Positions 36,065 to 45,188 of a stretch of DNA of 64,000 nucleotides are shown piece after piece. The stretch covers positions 54,438-118,437 of the forward strand of contig JAHKLT010000027.1 of the NCBI GenBank assembly GCA_020854915.1, in the 5' to 3' direction. The translations under genes and the position numbers were made by a program. A model generated the notes under the pieces. The model was given only the letters and a program-made list of their open reading frames with translations, had not been told where the DNA came from and did no database searches. The stretch comes from Methanobacteriaceae archaeon. Its GTDB lineage: Archaea; Methanobacteriota; Methanobacteria; Methanobacteriales; Methanobacteriaceae. The first letter of the stretch is position 1. Each line of letters starts with the position of its first letter.

Positions 36065-37064
36065 TTGAATCAACCCCAGATAGAAATTCTTTTAATTCTT
36101 TTTCAACATTTAAAATATCGCTAGAACCAATATGACCTAATTCAGAATCATAAATAGCCATTGTTGAATTTTTAATCTTCTTAGACATTGGAATAGCATC
36201 CAATTCTGGTGGAAAATACTGATCTTGATTAATAGCTACTATAAAAACTGGAACTTCAATATTTTTTAGTTCATCTTCAATATCATAATAATGACATGCA
36301 TTATTAATATATACTACGTCATTTGCATCATCTAAACTACCTTCACTAGATAATTCTTCAATTCCCTCATCGATTTCCTTATTAGATAAACTATGATAAT
36401 ATTCTCTAGATAAACCTAAAGTATACATTGTTTTAGAAGCTAATTTTAAAGCTTTTCTAAGTGGTTTTGTGTATTTACCATTATTATAATCTGGATCTGA
36501 TAAAATAATATCATTCATTATTTTTGAAGCTGCATAATTATGTCCAGCTACTTTATAGCTAGATACAAGTGAAATTACAAAATCTATATAATCAGGATAC
36601 TTTGATGCTAAAGTAAGTGCTATAAATCCCCCCATTGAATTTCCTATTATCCCTTTAAGATGATTTATATTAAATTTTTCTTTTAAAAAAACTATTTGAA
36701 AATTGGCCATATCTGTAATAGAATAATTTGGAAAATCTGATTTTAAATTTGTAGTTGAAGGAGCAGATGACTTAGGAGAACCTAATCCTGATAAACATAT
36801 GAAAAAATATTTTTTATAAGTTAAAAGACTATTTTCACTTATTAAGTCTTTAATTCGTTTTATAGATCCAAAATCTCCACTAGAACCATGGCAATATAAA
36901 ATTGCATTTTGAATATTCCCCTTTGAATCATAATCAGCTTCACCTAATGTAATATATTCAACTTGAAGGTCTTTTAAAACCTCACCTGATTCAAATGTAA
37001 AATCTTTTAATTTATAATAAGATGGATTAGATAATAATTCTTCAATCAATTTTAACACTACCAT
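36054..37064 (-). CDS. Alpha/beta hydrolase, homoserine O-acetyltransferase-like
   Basis: This alpha/beta-hydrolase of about 336 residues has the nucleophile elbow GIIGNSMGGFIAL, the acid in VAINQDQYFPPELD and the His in SELGHIGSSD. The N-terminal region with LQVEYITLGEADY and ILYCHGSSGDFGS follows the pattern of MetX-type homoserine acyltransferases, though it could equally be a hydrolase; the acyl donor and substrate are open. The first ATG is not well supported by a ribosome binding site, and a TTG a few codons later is possible. It precedes the small acidic protein gene, which it overlaps. Confidence 0.82.
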   Translation of the reverse strand: MVVLKLIEELLSNPSYYKLKDFTFESGEVLKDLQVEYITLGEADYDSKGNIQNAILYCHGSSGDFGSIKRIKDLISENSLLTYKKYFFICLSGLGSPKSSAPSTTNLKSDFPNYSITDMANFQIVFLKEKFNINHLKGIIGNSMGGFIALTLASKYPDYIDFVISLVSSYKVAGHNYAASKIMNDIILSDPDYNNGKYTKPLRKALKLASKTMYTLGLSREYYHSLSNKEIDEGIEELSSEGSLDDANDVVYINNACHYYDIEDELKNIEVPVFIVAINQDQYFPPELDAIPMSKKIKNSTMAIYDSELGHIGSSDILNVEKELKEFLSGVDSNEC

Positions 37065-37141
37065 AAATAAAATCTTGATTTTTATCTTTATAAAACTTAT
37101 TTAAAAAAATATATTAAATCTAATTTCTAAAGATATTATTA

Positions 37142-37924
37142 ATGAAATATAAAGTTTTAGAAAATCCAAACAATGAAGATAGCTATGAATTAGTCGATGA
37201 AGCTTTAAGAAAAAAAGCTACAATTATTATTTTTGCCCATTGTAAAGTAATTTATGAAGGTAGAGCTTTAAGTCAACTAAATTGGGGAGAACGAATAATT
37301 TTAATTAAACCTGATGGTTCTTTTTTAATCCATCAAGAAAAAAAAATTGAACCAGTAAATTGGCAACCTCCCAAATCTAGAACAAGAGCTTTTTTAAAAG
37401 ATGATCATTTATTTTTAGAAAGTCATAGAAGAACACCAAAAGAATTACTTAGTGTTGAAATTAAAAAAATTCACTTTATTAATTATGCCCTCATAGAAGA
37501 CTTTGAAGAATTAGAATTAGCTGGATATGAAAAAGATATGGGAGATATGATAATGGAAAACCCTCATATGATTGAAGAAGGATTTAAACCAACTGTTAGA
37601 GAATATAATACTGAACATGGTTTTATAGATATTCTAGGAAAAGATAAAGAAAATAAGCTAATGGTTTTAGAATTAAAGTGCAGAAAAGCAGGAATAAATG
37701 CTGTTAAACAATTAAAAAGATATCTTTCTGATTTTGAAGATGAAAATAATGAATTATTATATGAAACTAATAGTGAAACACGAGAGATTAGAGGATTGCT
37801 TGTAGCTCCTTCTATAGGTGAAGATGCTAAAGAATTAATTGAAGAAGAAGGTATTGAATTTGTAGCTATCCAACCTCCAAATGAATTAAAAATTGATAAA
37901 AAAGTTACTTTAGATTTTTTTTAA
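37142..37924 (+). CDS. nucS: Endonuclease NucS
   Basis: NucS (EndoMS) cuts DNA at mismatches or at branched single-stranded ends and works with the sliding clamp. The 260-residue protein has the N-terminal DNA-binding domain with GRALSQLNWGERIILIKPDG, then the RecB-like nuclease domain with EHGFIDILGKDKENKLMVLE and LKCRKAGINAVKQLKRY (the D-ExK catalytic motif). The C-terminal region, IRGLLVAPSIGEDAKELIEE, and a short terminal tail follow. It is a single-gene unit, convergent with the following gene. Confidence 0.93.
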   Translation: MKYKVLENPNNEDSYELVDEALRKKATIIIFAHCKVIYEGRALSQLNWGERIILIKPDGSFLIHQEKKIEPVNWQPPKSRTRAFLKDDHLFLESHRRTPKELLSVEIKKIHFINYALIEDFEELELAGYEKDMGDMIMENPHMIEEGFKPTVREYNTEHGFIDILGKDKENKLMVLELKCRKAGINAVKQLKRYLSDFEDENNELLYETNSETREIRGLLVAPSIGEDAKELIEEEGIEFVAIQPPNELKIDKKVTLDFF

Positions 37925-37925
37925 A

Positions 37926-38402
37926 TTAATTTAATGAATCTTCAATTCTTTTAATTTCATTTATATGATAATCTAGTGTAAATTGATTTGCAGGTTTAGA
38001 TTTAGTAACATGACATTCTTTTTCAAGTTTATAAATCAAATAATCTTCATTATCTAAATCAATTGCACCTTTAGGATCTAAAAATTCTAAATTATCTAAT
38101 TCATTTTTTATATTTTCAAATTCTTCTTTTTCTAATTCAATTAGTTTATCCATAGGCATTTCTTGAATATTCTTACTAGTACTATATCCAATAGCTATAA
38201 AACCATTTACTTTATTACCATTTATTTCAAATTCAGAATTCCTAATTTCATTCATAGAAGATATAACATGCTCATATGTTGTTTTTGTAAGTGGAATTTC
38301 GTTAGATAAACCTATTTGATTGATTTTATATTTATTTTTCCAATTCCCTATTTTATAAATAGCATAATTAATATCATCTAATTTTATAATTTTTTCACTC
38401 AT
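37926..38402 (-). CDS. Conserved hypothetical protein
   Basis: Function unknown. From the ATG at 38402 it has 158 residues, MSEKIIKLDDINYAIYKIGN, with a central GFIAIGYSTSKNIQEMPMDK and a second related motif IDLDNEDYLIYKLEKECHVT near the end. The first and last segments (LDDINYAIYKIG and LDNEDYLIYKLE) look like a repeated strand-turn-strand element. No signal peptide or membrane helix. GGTATTTTT before the ATG is a fair ribosome binding site. It is convergent with nucS 1 bp away. Confidence 0.65.
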   Translation of the reverse strand: MSEKIIKLDDINYAIYKIGNWKNKYKINQIGLSNEIPLTKTTYEHVISSMNEIRNSEFEINGNKVNGFIAIGYSTSKNIQEMPMDKLIELEKEEFENIKNELDNLEFLDPKGAIDLDNEDYLIYKLEKECHVTKSKPANQFTLDYHINEIKRIEDSLN

Positions 38403-38529
38403 AAAAATACCTTTATTTATTAATACATCTCCATACAATAAATATTTAATTAATTAATTTAAAACATATAATTGCTTTTAAATATAATAATTAATAAATT
38501 ATATAAAAGTGTAATATGGGGGTTAATTT

Positions 38530-39189
38530 TTGAAAAAATGTCCTAAATGTGGAAATCCTAGTTATGATGGTGCATTAGTATGTGGTAATTGTGGTCATAA
38601 ATTTCCAAAATCAAAACCAGTTGTAGAAAAAAAAGAACAAGATGAAGAAGAAGATATAGTTACTATTCTCAAGAAAAATAAACTTATTATTGGAGCAATA
38701 TTAATTATAACTATTATTGCAATAAGTGCAATTGTTTTATATGGAACTGGAAATAATGATAATAATACCCAAGGTAATGAAATGCAAAGTTTTTCTGAAG
38801 GAGGTATTTCATTTACATATCCTTCAAACTGGGAACTTACAAATTTAACTGATAAAGATCATGAAGGTGCTTATATTTTTAAAAATAATGAAAATACAAC
38901 ATTAGAATACTATAATTCAAGTAGTGGTTCCTCTTCACTAAAAGATTTAACAGAACAAAGAATAGGTAATGCTCAGTATTATGGAAGTTCTATTGAAATG
39001 ATTGCACCAACAAATATTTATGGTAATAATGGTACTGACATAATAATGGAAAATGCTGATGGATCATATACACGTTATGTATCTTTATTAAAAGGTGAAT
39101 TATTCTATATATTTAAAATTGATGGAAATAATTCAGATGCCGTTAATAATACTCAAATTAATGACATTCTAAATAGTGTCAAAATATAA
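38530..39189 (+). CDS. Zinc-ribbon, single-pass membrane protein with PsbP-like extracellular domain
   Basis: This 219-residue protein has an N-terminal zinc ribbon (Cys4, 7, 18, 21 in CPKCG ... CGNCGHKF), a charged linker and one membrane helix (about 50-70: LIIGAILIITIIAISAIVLY). The extracellular domain begins SFSEGGISFTYPSNWELTN, resembling PsbP-like folds of archaeal surface proteins, and ends in NNTQINDILNSVKI. The TTG at 38530 is supported by GGGGGTT eight bases upstream. It may link an internal zinc-ribbon partner to an outside sensor; the function is unknown. Confidence 0.78.
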   Translation: MKKCPKCGNPSYDGALVCGNCGHKFPKSKPVVEKKEQDEEEDIVTILKKNKLIIGAILIITIIAISAIVLYGTGNNDNNTQGNEMQSFSEGGISFTYPSNWELTNLTDKDHEGAYIFKNNENTTLEYYNSSSGSSSLKDLTEQRIGNAQYYGSSIEMIAPTNIYGNNGTDIIMENADGSYTRYVSLLKGELFYIFKIDGNNSDAVNNTQINDILNSVKI

Positions 39190-39230
39190 TAATTTTTTTC
39201 CTTTTTATTTATTTTTTAAGAGTTTTTAAA

Positions 39231-40064
39231 ATGACTAAATTAAAATTAGCTCTTTGTCAAATCAAAGTTACTGATGATAAAGATAAAAATATATCAAAAG
39301 CTATAGAAATGATAAAAAAAAGTGCAGATAATAATGCAGATATTGCAATTTTACCAGAGATGTTTAATTGCCCTTTTGAAAATCCTAAATTCATTGAATA
39401 TAGTGAAGAAATTAATAATAGTAAAACATTAAATGCAATTTCTAAAATAGCTAAAGAAAAAAAAATATTCGTTCTTGCAGGCTCAATTCCTGAGAAAATA
39501 GCTGATTGTGAAAAAGTATACAACAGTAGTTTTTTATTTGATGATAATGGAGAAATAATTGCTAATCATAAAAAAATGCACTTATTTGAAATAGATATTC
39601 CTGGAAAGGTTCACTCTAAAGAATCTGATGTTATTAGTCCCGGAGATAAATTCACTATTGTTGAAACTAAATTTGGAAAATTAGGAATTGGAATTTGTTA
39701 CGATATCAGATATCCAGAACTATCTAGGATAATGGCACTAAAGGGTGCAAAAATTTTATTTTATCCAGGAGCATTTAACTTTACAACAGGTCCAGCTCAT
39801 TGGGAGCTATTATTTAGATCAAGAGCTATAGACAATCAAGTATTTACTGTGGGTGTAGCACCAGCAGTAGATGAAAGTTTAAGTTATCAATCTTATGGCC
39901 ATTCCTTATTAGTGAATCCATGGGGTGAAGTTTTAATAGAAGCTGATGAAAATGAACAATTAATATTTCAAGAAATTGATTTAAAAGAAGTAGATAAAAT
40001 AAGAAAAGAAATGCCACTTCTTAAAAATAGAAGAACAGAACTTTATGATATAAATTTTAAATAG
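39231..40064 (+). CDS. Carbon-nitrogen hydrolase (nitrilase superfamily, omega-amidase-like)
   Basis: This 277-residue protein has the Glu-Lys-Cys triad: Glu43 in LPEMFNCPFENP, Lys115 in NHKKMHLFEIDIPGK and Cys156 in GIGICYDIRYPELSRIMA. The order and spacing match Nit2/omega-amidase-type enzymes, which hydrolyse alpha-keto-glutaramate or similar amides; the natural substrate here is not known. It is cytoplasmic, and convergent with the HEAT-repeat gene 1 bp away. Confidence 0.9.
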   Translation: MTKLKLALCQIKVTDDKDKNISKAIEMIKKSADNNADIAILPEMFNCPFENPKFIEYSEEINNSKTLNAISKIAKEKKIFVLAGSIPEKIADCEKVYNSSFLFDDNGEIIANHKKMHLFEIDIPGKVHSKESDVISPGDKFTIVETKFGKLGIGICYDIRYPELSRIMALKGAKILFYPGAFNFTTGPAHWELLFRSRAIDNQVFTVGVAPAVDESLSYQSYGHSLLVNPWGEVLIEADENEQLIFQEIDLKEVDKIRKEMPLLKNRRTELYDINFK

Positions 40065-40065
40065 T

Positions 40066-40914
40066 TTATTTCATTTTTGAAAGCCTATCATCAAACCATT
40101 TTTCTTTTCCAGGATTTAATTTAGATAATGTTTCAATAGCTTGATTTAAAACTCTTAATTCATTTTCTTCATCTTTGTTTTTACGATAAATAATAACTAA
40201 CCTTTTATATGGAACATCACTAGAAGCATTATTAGATAAATGTTCTTCATATGCATTAATTGCTTCATCAATATTCTCTTTTTCTAAATCTTTAATTTGT
40301 TTTAATGATTTTCCTTTAGGTTTAGAACTAGAGCCTCCTTTCATAGATTTTTCAGCTTTTTTAATAGATTTATTACAAGATTTTTTAAAGTCTTTATCTT
40401 TTTCATTACGTCTAGCTATTTTAATTAATGAAACTGATTCTTCTGTTGCAATATCCCCTAAAGCATAAACAGTAGCAAGTCTTACACCCCAATCATCATC
40501 TTCCATCCCTTTAGATATTACATCAATTTTATCTTCAGCTTTAAGTTCCCCTAAAGTACGGATAGCCACTTTCCTAACACCAAAATCCTCATCAGAAACT
40601 GCTTCTGCAAATAGATCTATGATTTGAGGATTTTTAGTTTCTTTCAAAGCATGAGCCAAAAGTCTTTTATTTTGACCTGTTTCATGTTTAAATTTTTGAA
40701 TTAAATGATCCATTGCAACATCACCCATTTTACCTAAGATTTCTGCAGCCTTAAACCTAATAGGTGCACTTTCATCAGTAGTTGCCTCAATTAAATGATC
40801 AATAGTTTTTTCATCATTGGTACCTTCTAAGCTATTAATAGCTATTTTTCGGGATTTTACATCTTTATTTTTAAGTTCTTTAATAGCTTCTTCTAAATTT
40901 AACTCATTTACCAT
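40066..40914 (-). CDS. HEAT-repeat protein
   Basis: This 282-residue protein is made of alpha-helical HEAT repeats in its first 170 residues, for example TTDESAPIRFKAAEILGKMG, AVSDEDFGVRKVAIRTLGEL and MEDDDWGVRLATVYALGDI. A basic linker (about 175-200) and a helical C-terminal region (EEHLSNNASSDVPYKRLV) that may form TPR-like pairs follow. Such proteins are scaffolds, often with phycocyanobilin-lyase-like names; the partner is unknown here. Confidence 0.85.
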   Translation of the reverse strand: MVNELNLEEAIKELKNKDVKSRKIAINSLEGTNDEKTIDHLIEATTDESAPIRFKAAEILGKMGDVAMDHLIQKFKHETGQNKRLLAHALKETKNPQIIDLFAEAVSDEDFGVRKVAIRTLGELKAEDKIDVISKGMEDDDWGVRLATVYALGDIATEESVSLIKIARRNEKDKDFKKSCNKSIKKAEKSMKGGSSSKPKGKSLKQIKDLEKENIDEAINAYEEHLSNNASSDVPYKRLVIIYRKNKDEENELRVLNQAIETLSKLNPGKEKWFDDRLSKMK

Positions 40915-41141
40915 TATATCACATAAATTCTTAAATCTAATTATTATATAAATTTTAATTTATTTATTATTTAAACTTATTTTCACCAATTAATTTTTAT
41001 TGATGAAATTAAATATTATTAAGAATAAAAATATTACTAATTTTTTAAGTAGTGATTTTGAATTATTGATTTTTAAAGAAATATTTCAAAAATAATAAAT
41101 ATTTGAAATATGATTCATTTATCTAAATTCAGCTTATGATT

Positions 41142-42358
41142 TTAAGAAGTTAAATATTTAGATAATGCTAAAATCTCTATTATTGGAGGTGCTTCAGAAA
41201 TAACACTAACATCAGAAACAAATAAATCATTATACTCTGTTTCAAGATTAGTATCAATATATCTCTAATAGTAGCTGTTCCTCCAGGATGAGCTCCTCTT
41301 AAATGTGCTGAAACTATAGTATTTGGGTCTACACCAGCTTTTACTAAAATTGCACCAGCAGTAGCTGCTCCTTCAGCAATAAATCTAACATCTTTAATTA
41401 TATTTTCTTTTATAACTTCCCCATTTACAATTTTTCCATGGTTATCATCAGGAATCTTAACCATAATACTTAATATATCTCCTTTTTTAATATTATCAAT
41501 TATTATTTTTAATAGCATCTTTATTATTAATATTTTCATTTAAAATAATGGAATGCTGAGGTGCAAGAACAAGATTTCCACCAATAACCAATGCATTCAT
41601 TGTTACTTCTTTAAAATAATTAATATCTTTAATAACTCCTCCAACAGTAACAAATGGATTAACAAATAATTTTTCTCCAGCTTTTAAACCTAACTTTTGA
41701 AGAATAATCGCAGAATCAATAGCTCCAGCAGCCAAAACAAGAGTATCAGATTCAATAATTTCCTAATTACCATTTGATTTTTTAACTTTAACTCCTTTTA
41801 CAGAATCATCCTCAGTAATTATTTCAGTAACTTTAGTTTCATCTATTAATTCTGCTCAATTCTCAATAGCTATTTTAATAAAATCTTGTGAAGACCATTT
41901 TGCATTGTTTGGACAACACCATGCACACTTTCCACATTGAATACAATCTTCTTCTCTTATAAATTTAGGCATTTTTATAACTGGAAGACCAATAGATTTT
42001 GCAGCTTCAATAAATTTCATTGTACTTTCACCAAAGTGAGAATCATTTATTTGGTGGATATCTAATAATTCCTCTACTTCATCAAGTTCTTTTGAGATAT
42101 CAACATCATAATCTTTTAATTCATCTTCAAGTAGCCTAACACCATTTCCAGCTGCTACAAAACTTGATCCTCCAAAACAAGTTATTTTTGAAAAATCTAA
42201 ATAATCATCAATTTCATCATAATATTTATATGAATCAGCAACATCATAAAATGGTCCTTTTTCAACAATAGTTACGGGAATATTAAATTTCGATAGATCT
42301 ATTGCTAATATTGCTCCTCCTACATCAGATTCAACAATTAGTACCCTAATTTCACCAT
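41142..42358 (-). pseudogene. Decayed GMC-type oxidoreductase with inserted 4Fe-4S ferredoxin motif
   Basis: The frame encoded an FAD-dependent oxidoreductase of about 400 residues, as in methanogen genomes, with a ferredoxin motif CIQCGKCAWCCPNNAKW and a terminal GAHPGGTATIRD signature. It is now broken at least five times: a frameshift near the start (42340s, which also spoils the dinucleotide-binding Gly motif), TGA at 41856-41858, TAG at 41763-41765, a frameshift near 41500 and one near 41266. All pieces are still recognisable, so the decay is recent. The product would have oxidised an unknown electron donor using FAD and passed electrons to the Fe-S centre. Confidence 0.88.
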
Positions 42359-42620
42359 ATTTTTAAATTTTATCTATCTTTATTTTTCGCTCTGATTTTT
42401 ACTTTTTATTCAATTTTTTTGCTATATTATATATATATTTTACTATATTTTTATATTTTTTTATTATTACATTTATATATAGAAATTTTTCCAAAAATTA
42501 TAACAACTGTTATTTGAATGAAAATAATATATAAACATTACGATTTAACATCAATCTAGAAACTTGAGGATTTTTTTGATTCTATTTTTAAGAATTAGTA
42601 ATAGTTAATTCTAAATATTA

Positions 42621-42629
42621 TTAGTTTAA
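42621..42629. repeat. Left target-site duplication of the IS element
   Basis: TTAGTTTAA, identical to the 9 bases at 43876-43884 that follow the right end of the element. A 9-bp duplication is usual for IS4-type insertion. Confidence 0.75.
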
Positions 42630-43875
42630 CAAGGTGTCCGATTTAAGTGAATTCTGCAAGCTTCGATATCTCTTCAATTTTCTTATAACCTTTACTTATT
42701 ATGATTCCTATTAAAAGTACATTCAGATATACATGTTTATAAACAGAACGCTTTGTATATGCATGGATATTCTTCATTTTTAATTCTTCTTTTAGGAATT
42801 TGAATGTTTCTTCAATTTTCCATCTTTTTCTACGATAATCTTCCCATTTGGGTAATAAATTAAATAATTTTTGTTTTAAATGATTATAAATAGGATTTTG
42901 ATATTTTTCTTCGGTGAAATATTCTATAGGGTTTTGTATTCGTTCTATCAATGTTATTAGTGACGGTTTTTTCTTAGAAAATAGTAATGGGATTATTTGG
43001 TATTTGTTTATGCCTATTAAGTAGTTTTCTAGGATTTGAAATCCTCGATCACATAAAATTAATTGTCCTCTTTTTAATATTCGTCTTCTTTTTAGTTCAT
43101 GCAATATTTCATCGAATATTTTACTGTCATGTGGAGATCCTCTGTGTATTAATATGGCTAATGGTTTGCATGTTTCATGTTCTATTGCCAGTGTCATTTG
43201 AAATCCTGCAAAATGCTTAATTCCAGTAGAATATCCTCTACCATAGTCTTTTTCCAGTAACATTTGCTTGCTTAAATACATTCCATTAAATTTTAAATCT
43301 AATGTAATTGGTGTGGAATCTAAAATTATTGTTTTAATATTACGTATTTGTTTAAATTACAATTTATTTAATGTTTTTAAAGTCAATTCAAGGTATTTAT
43401 CCTCACTATGCCTGGAATAAATCTCTCTAATCTCTTTTAAAATTGGAATGTGAGTAATATTCAGAAATTTTAAGAGATTATTGCTGGATGATGTTTGATT
43501 ATAAACATAAGATAAGTCTAATTTAAAAAATATAGATAATAATATTAGTTTTAACATATTTTGATGGATATTAATCTTTTTTAACCCATTTCTAGCTAAT
43601 TCTTGTTGAAAAGATCGAGAAACAATAAGCTTAATTACAATGCCGAACAATATCCATATAAGGTCTTTTTCATCAGGATTTAATGGAATTTTCATTTTAA
43701 TCATCAATTAAATGTATATATTCCATTATATATAAATATTCTGATTTAAAAGACTCTAAATTAAAAATTATAATTAATAAAAGTGTACTTTTACCAAATA
43801 TGATTTGTACACTATCAAACAATATAAAATAAGGGTTGTATGTTCTCAGAAAAAATTAAATTATCGGACACATTG
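42630..43875 (-). mobile_element. IS4-like insertion sequence, 1246 bp
   Basis: The element is bounded by imperfect 13-bp inverted repeats, CAAGGTGTCCGAT at the left (42630-42642) and, read from the right end, CAATGTGTCCGAT (one mismatch). It is flanked by perfect 9-bp duplications TTAGTTTAA. It holds one transposase gene read on the minus strand. It sits in the intergenic region between the broken oxidoreductase and the ThiS-like gene and does not itself interrupt a gene. Confidence 0.85.
42643..43707 (-). pseudogene. IS4-family DDE transposase with one nonsense codon
   Basis: The gene would encode a 354-residue DDE transposase. The first Asp is in [11 protein letters not shown], the second in [11 protein letters not shown], and the Glu is in [15 protein letters not shown], fitting the IS4 R-x3-E-x6-K signature. 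The only lesion visible is an in-frame TAA at 43357-43359, which splits the protein into 116 N-terminal residues and a C-terminal fragment with all catalytic residues. A helical N-terminal domain ([20 protein letters not shown]) precedes it. Unless the stop is read through, this copy cannot move itself but its ends are intact, so another copy could mobilise it. Confidence 0.85.
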
Positions 43876-43884
43876 TTAGTTTAA
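43876..43884. repeat. Right target-site duplication of the IS element
   Basis: Second copy of TTAGTTTAA, directly after the right inverted repeat. Confidence 0.75.
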
Positions 43885-43968
43885 TATTATTATGTATTAT
43901 TAAATTATTTTTTTTGATTAAAAGATATATGTTAGGATTTTTGTAATAATAATTAGTTATTTATAATA

Positions 43969-44169
43969 TTATCCTCCATAAACGATTTGTATAATTTGAA
44001 CTTCATCTCCGTCTTTAATAATAGCTTCTTCTTCTACTATTTCTCCATTTTTCTTAACAACAGTACTTTCAATAGAAACATCAAGATCTTTTAAAACATC
44101 TTGAACACTAATTTCTTCATCAAGTTCCTTGTTTTCTTTTTTATTTTCAAATATTAATGTAAAACTCAT
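43969..44169 (-). CDS. ThiS/MoaD-like ubiquitin-fold sulfur carrier
   Basis: This 66-residue beta-grasp protein has a C-terminal VYGG, the Gly-Gly that is adenylated and thiocarboxylated. The fold pattern is MSFTLIFENKK, a helix around VQDVLKDLD, IESTVVKKNGEIVEE, then DGDEVQIIQIVYGG. It could serve thiamine, tungsten/molybdopterin or tRNA thiolation, or be conjugated to proteins like SAMPs. It lies 13 bp downstream of a ThiF/MoeB-like activating enzyme on the same strand, its natural partner. Confidence 0.9.
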   Translation of the reverse strand: MSFTLIFENKKENKELDEEISVQDVLKDLDVSIESTVVKKNGEIVEEEAIIKDGDEVQIIQIVYGG

Positions 44170-44182
44170 AATAACACCTATT

Positions 44183-44935
44183 TTATAATTCTATTACATC
44201 AAATGATGATAAATCTAAAATATTAAAACTTAAAAGTTCTGGTGAGTAAGTGACTTCACCAACACCAGTTATTAATTTGAATGCTTCGAAAGCTTCTAAA
44301 CAACCTACAATATTTGGTGTTGGGCCAATAACAGGAGGTACTCCTCTATTTAATGAATTAATATCTTTTATTGTATTTTCATCTAATTCTTTATCGATTG
44401 AAGGTAATTTAAACATTTCTTCATAAGTTTTTGTTTCAGGAGTAAAAACAGAAACTTGACCCATTGTCCCATGAATTGCTCCATGGACATAGGGGATTTT
44501 AAGTTTTTTAGCAGCCCTACTTACAATTACACGGGTAACTAAATTATCTAATGCATCTAAAACTACATCAGAGTCCCCTATGACTGTTTCTACATTTTCT
44601 TCATTTAATTCTTCATCAAAAGCATTAACTTCAACATAAGGATTTACATTTCTAACTCTTTCTTTTGCAGAATAACTTTTTTCCTTACCTAATGTTTCTA
44701 ATCCGCTTATGAGCTGCCTATTCATGTTTGAAAGGTCAAAAATATCTTTATCGATTAAATTAATTTTTCCTACACCCATACGAGCTAATTGTTCAATTAA
44801 AGATCCCCCAATTCCTCCACATCCAATTACAGTTACTTCTGATTCTTTGAATCTAGTTTGCTGGCTTTTTGTTACTATGCTCATTTGACGACTAATAAGT
44901 TCCCAATATCCCATTCCTATATATCTTGTTGGCAT
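44183..44935 (-). CDS. ThiF/MoeB/HesA-family adenylyltransferase
   Basis: This enzyme activates the C-terminus of a ThiS/MoaD-like carrier by adenylation. The 250-residue protein has the ATP-binding VIGCGGIGGSLIEQLARMGV, LIDKDIFDLSNMNRQLIS with the key Asp, Asn and Arg, and DVVLDALDNLVTRVIVSRAA. Only two Cys are present (in the Gly-rich loop and IVGCLEAF), so neither the CxxC zinc motifs of MoeB nor an obvious catalytic Cys is seen. AGTGATTTA precedes the ATG. The carrier protein gene follows 13 bp later, so they form an operon. Confidence 0.9.
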   Translation of the reverse strand: MPTRYIGMGYWELISRQMSIVTKSQQTRFKESEVTVIGCGGIGGSLIEQLARMGVGKINLIDKDIFDLSNMNRQLISGLETLGKEKSYSAKERVRNVNPYVEVNAFDEELNEENVETVIGDSDVVLDALDNLVTRVIVSRAAKKLKIPYVHGAIHGTMGQVSVFTPETKTYEEMFKLPSIDKELDENTIKDINSLNRGVPPVIGPTPNIVGCLEAFEAFKLITGVGEVTYSPELLSFNILDLSSFDVIEL

Positions 44936-44952
44936 TAAATCACTTTCTTGCT

Positions 44953-44981
44953 TTATACAATTTATGCGTTATACAATTTAT
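44953..44981. repeat. Pair of 13-bp direct repeats upstream of the ThiF-like gene
   Basis: TTATACAATTTAT occurs twice, at 44953-44965 and 44969-44981, separated by GCG. The repeats lie 18-46 bases before the ATG of the ThiF-like gene and read ATAAATTGTATAA on its strand. They could be operator half-sites or contain the TATA element. Confidence 0.4.
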
Positions 44982-45188
44982 AATTAAAATATTTTTAAAT
45001 TTATATTCATTTTTAATTTTTAAATAATTAATATAATTCTTAGGATTTTTATAACAATAGTTATATTTTATATTATGACTAAATTATATATAAACATTTT
45101 CATGAGAATATTTTATTCCAATATTTAATCTAATATCAATCCTAAATAATTGTTATAAAATAATGATAAAATAAGGAGTTTAAAAAAA

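Noticed and set aside
42361..42629. A gene disrupted by the IS element
   Set aside because: Joining the flanks across the duplication gives AT-rich sequence with no protein-like frame.
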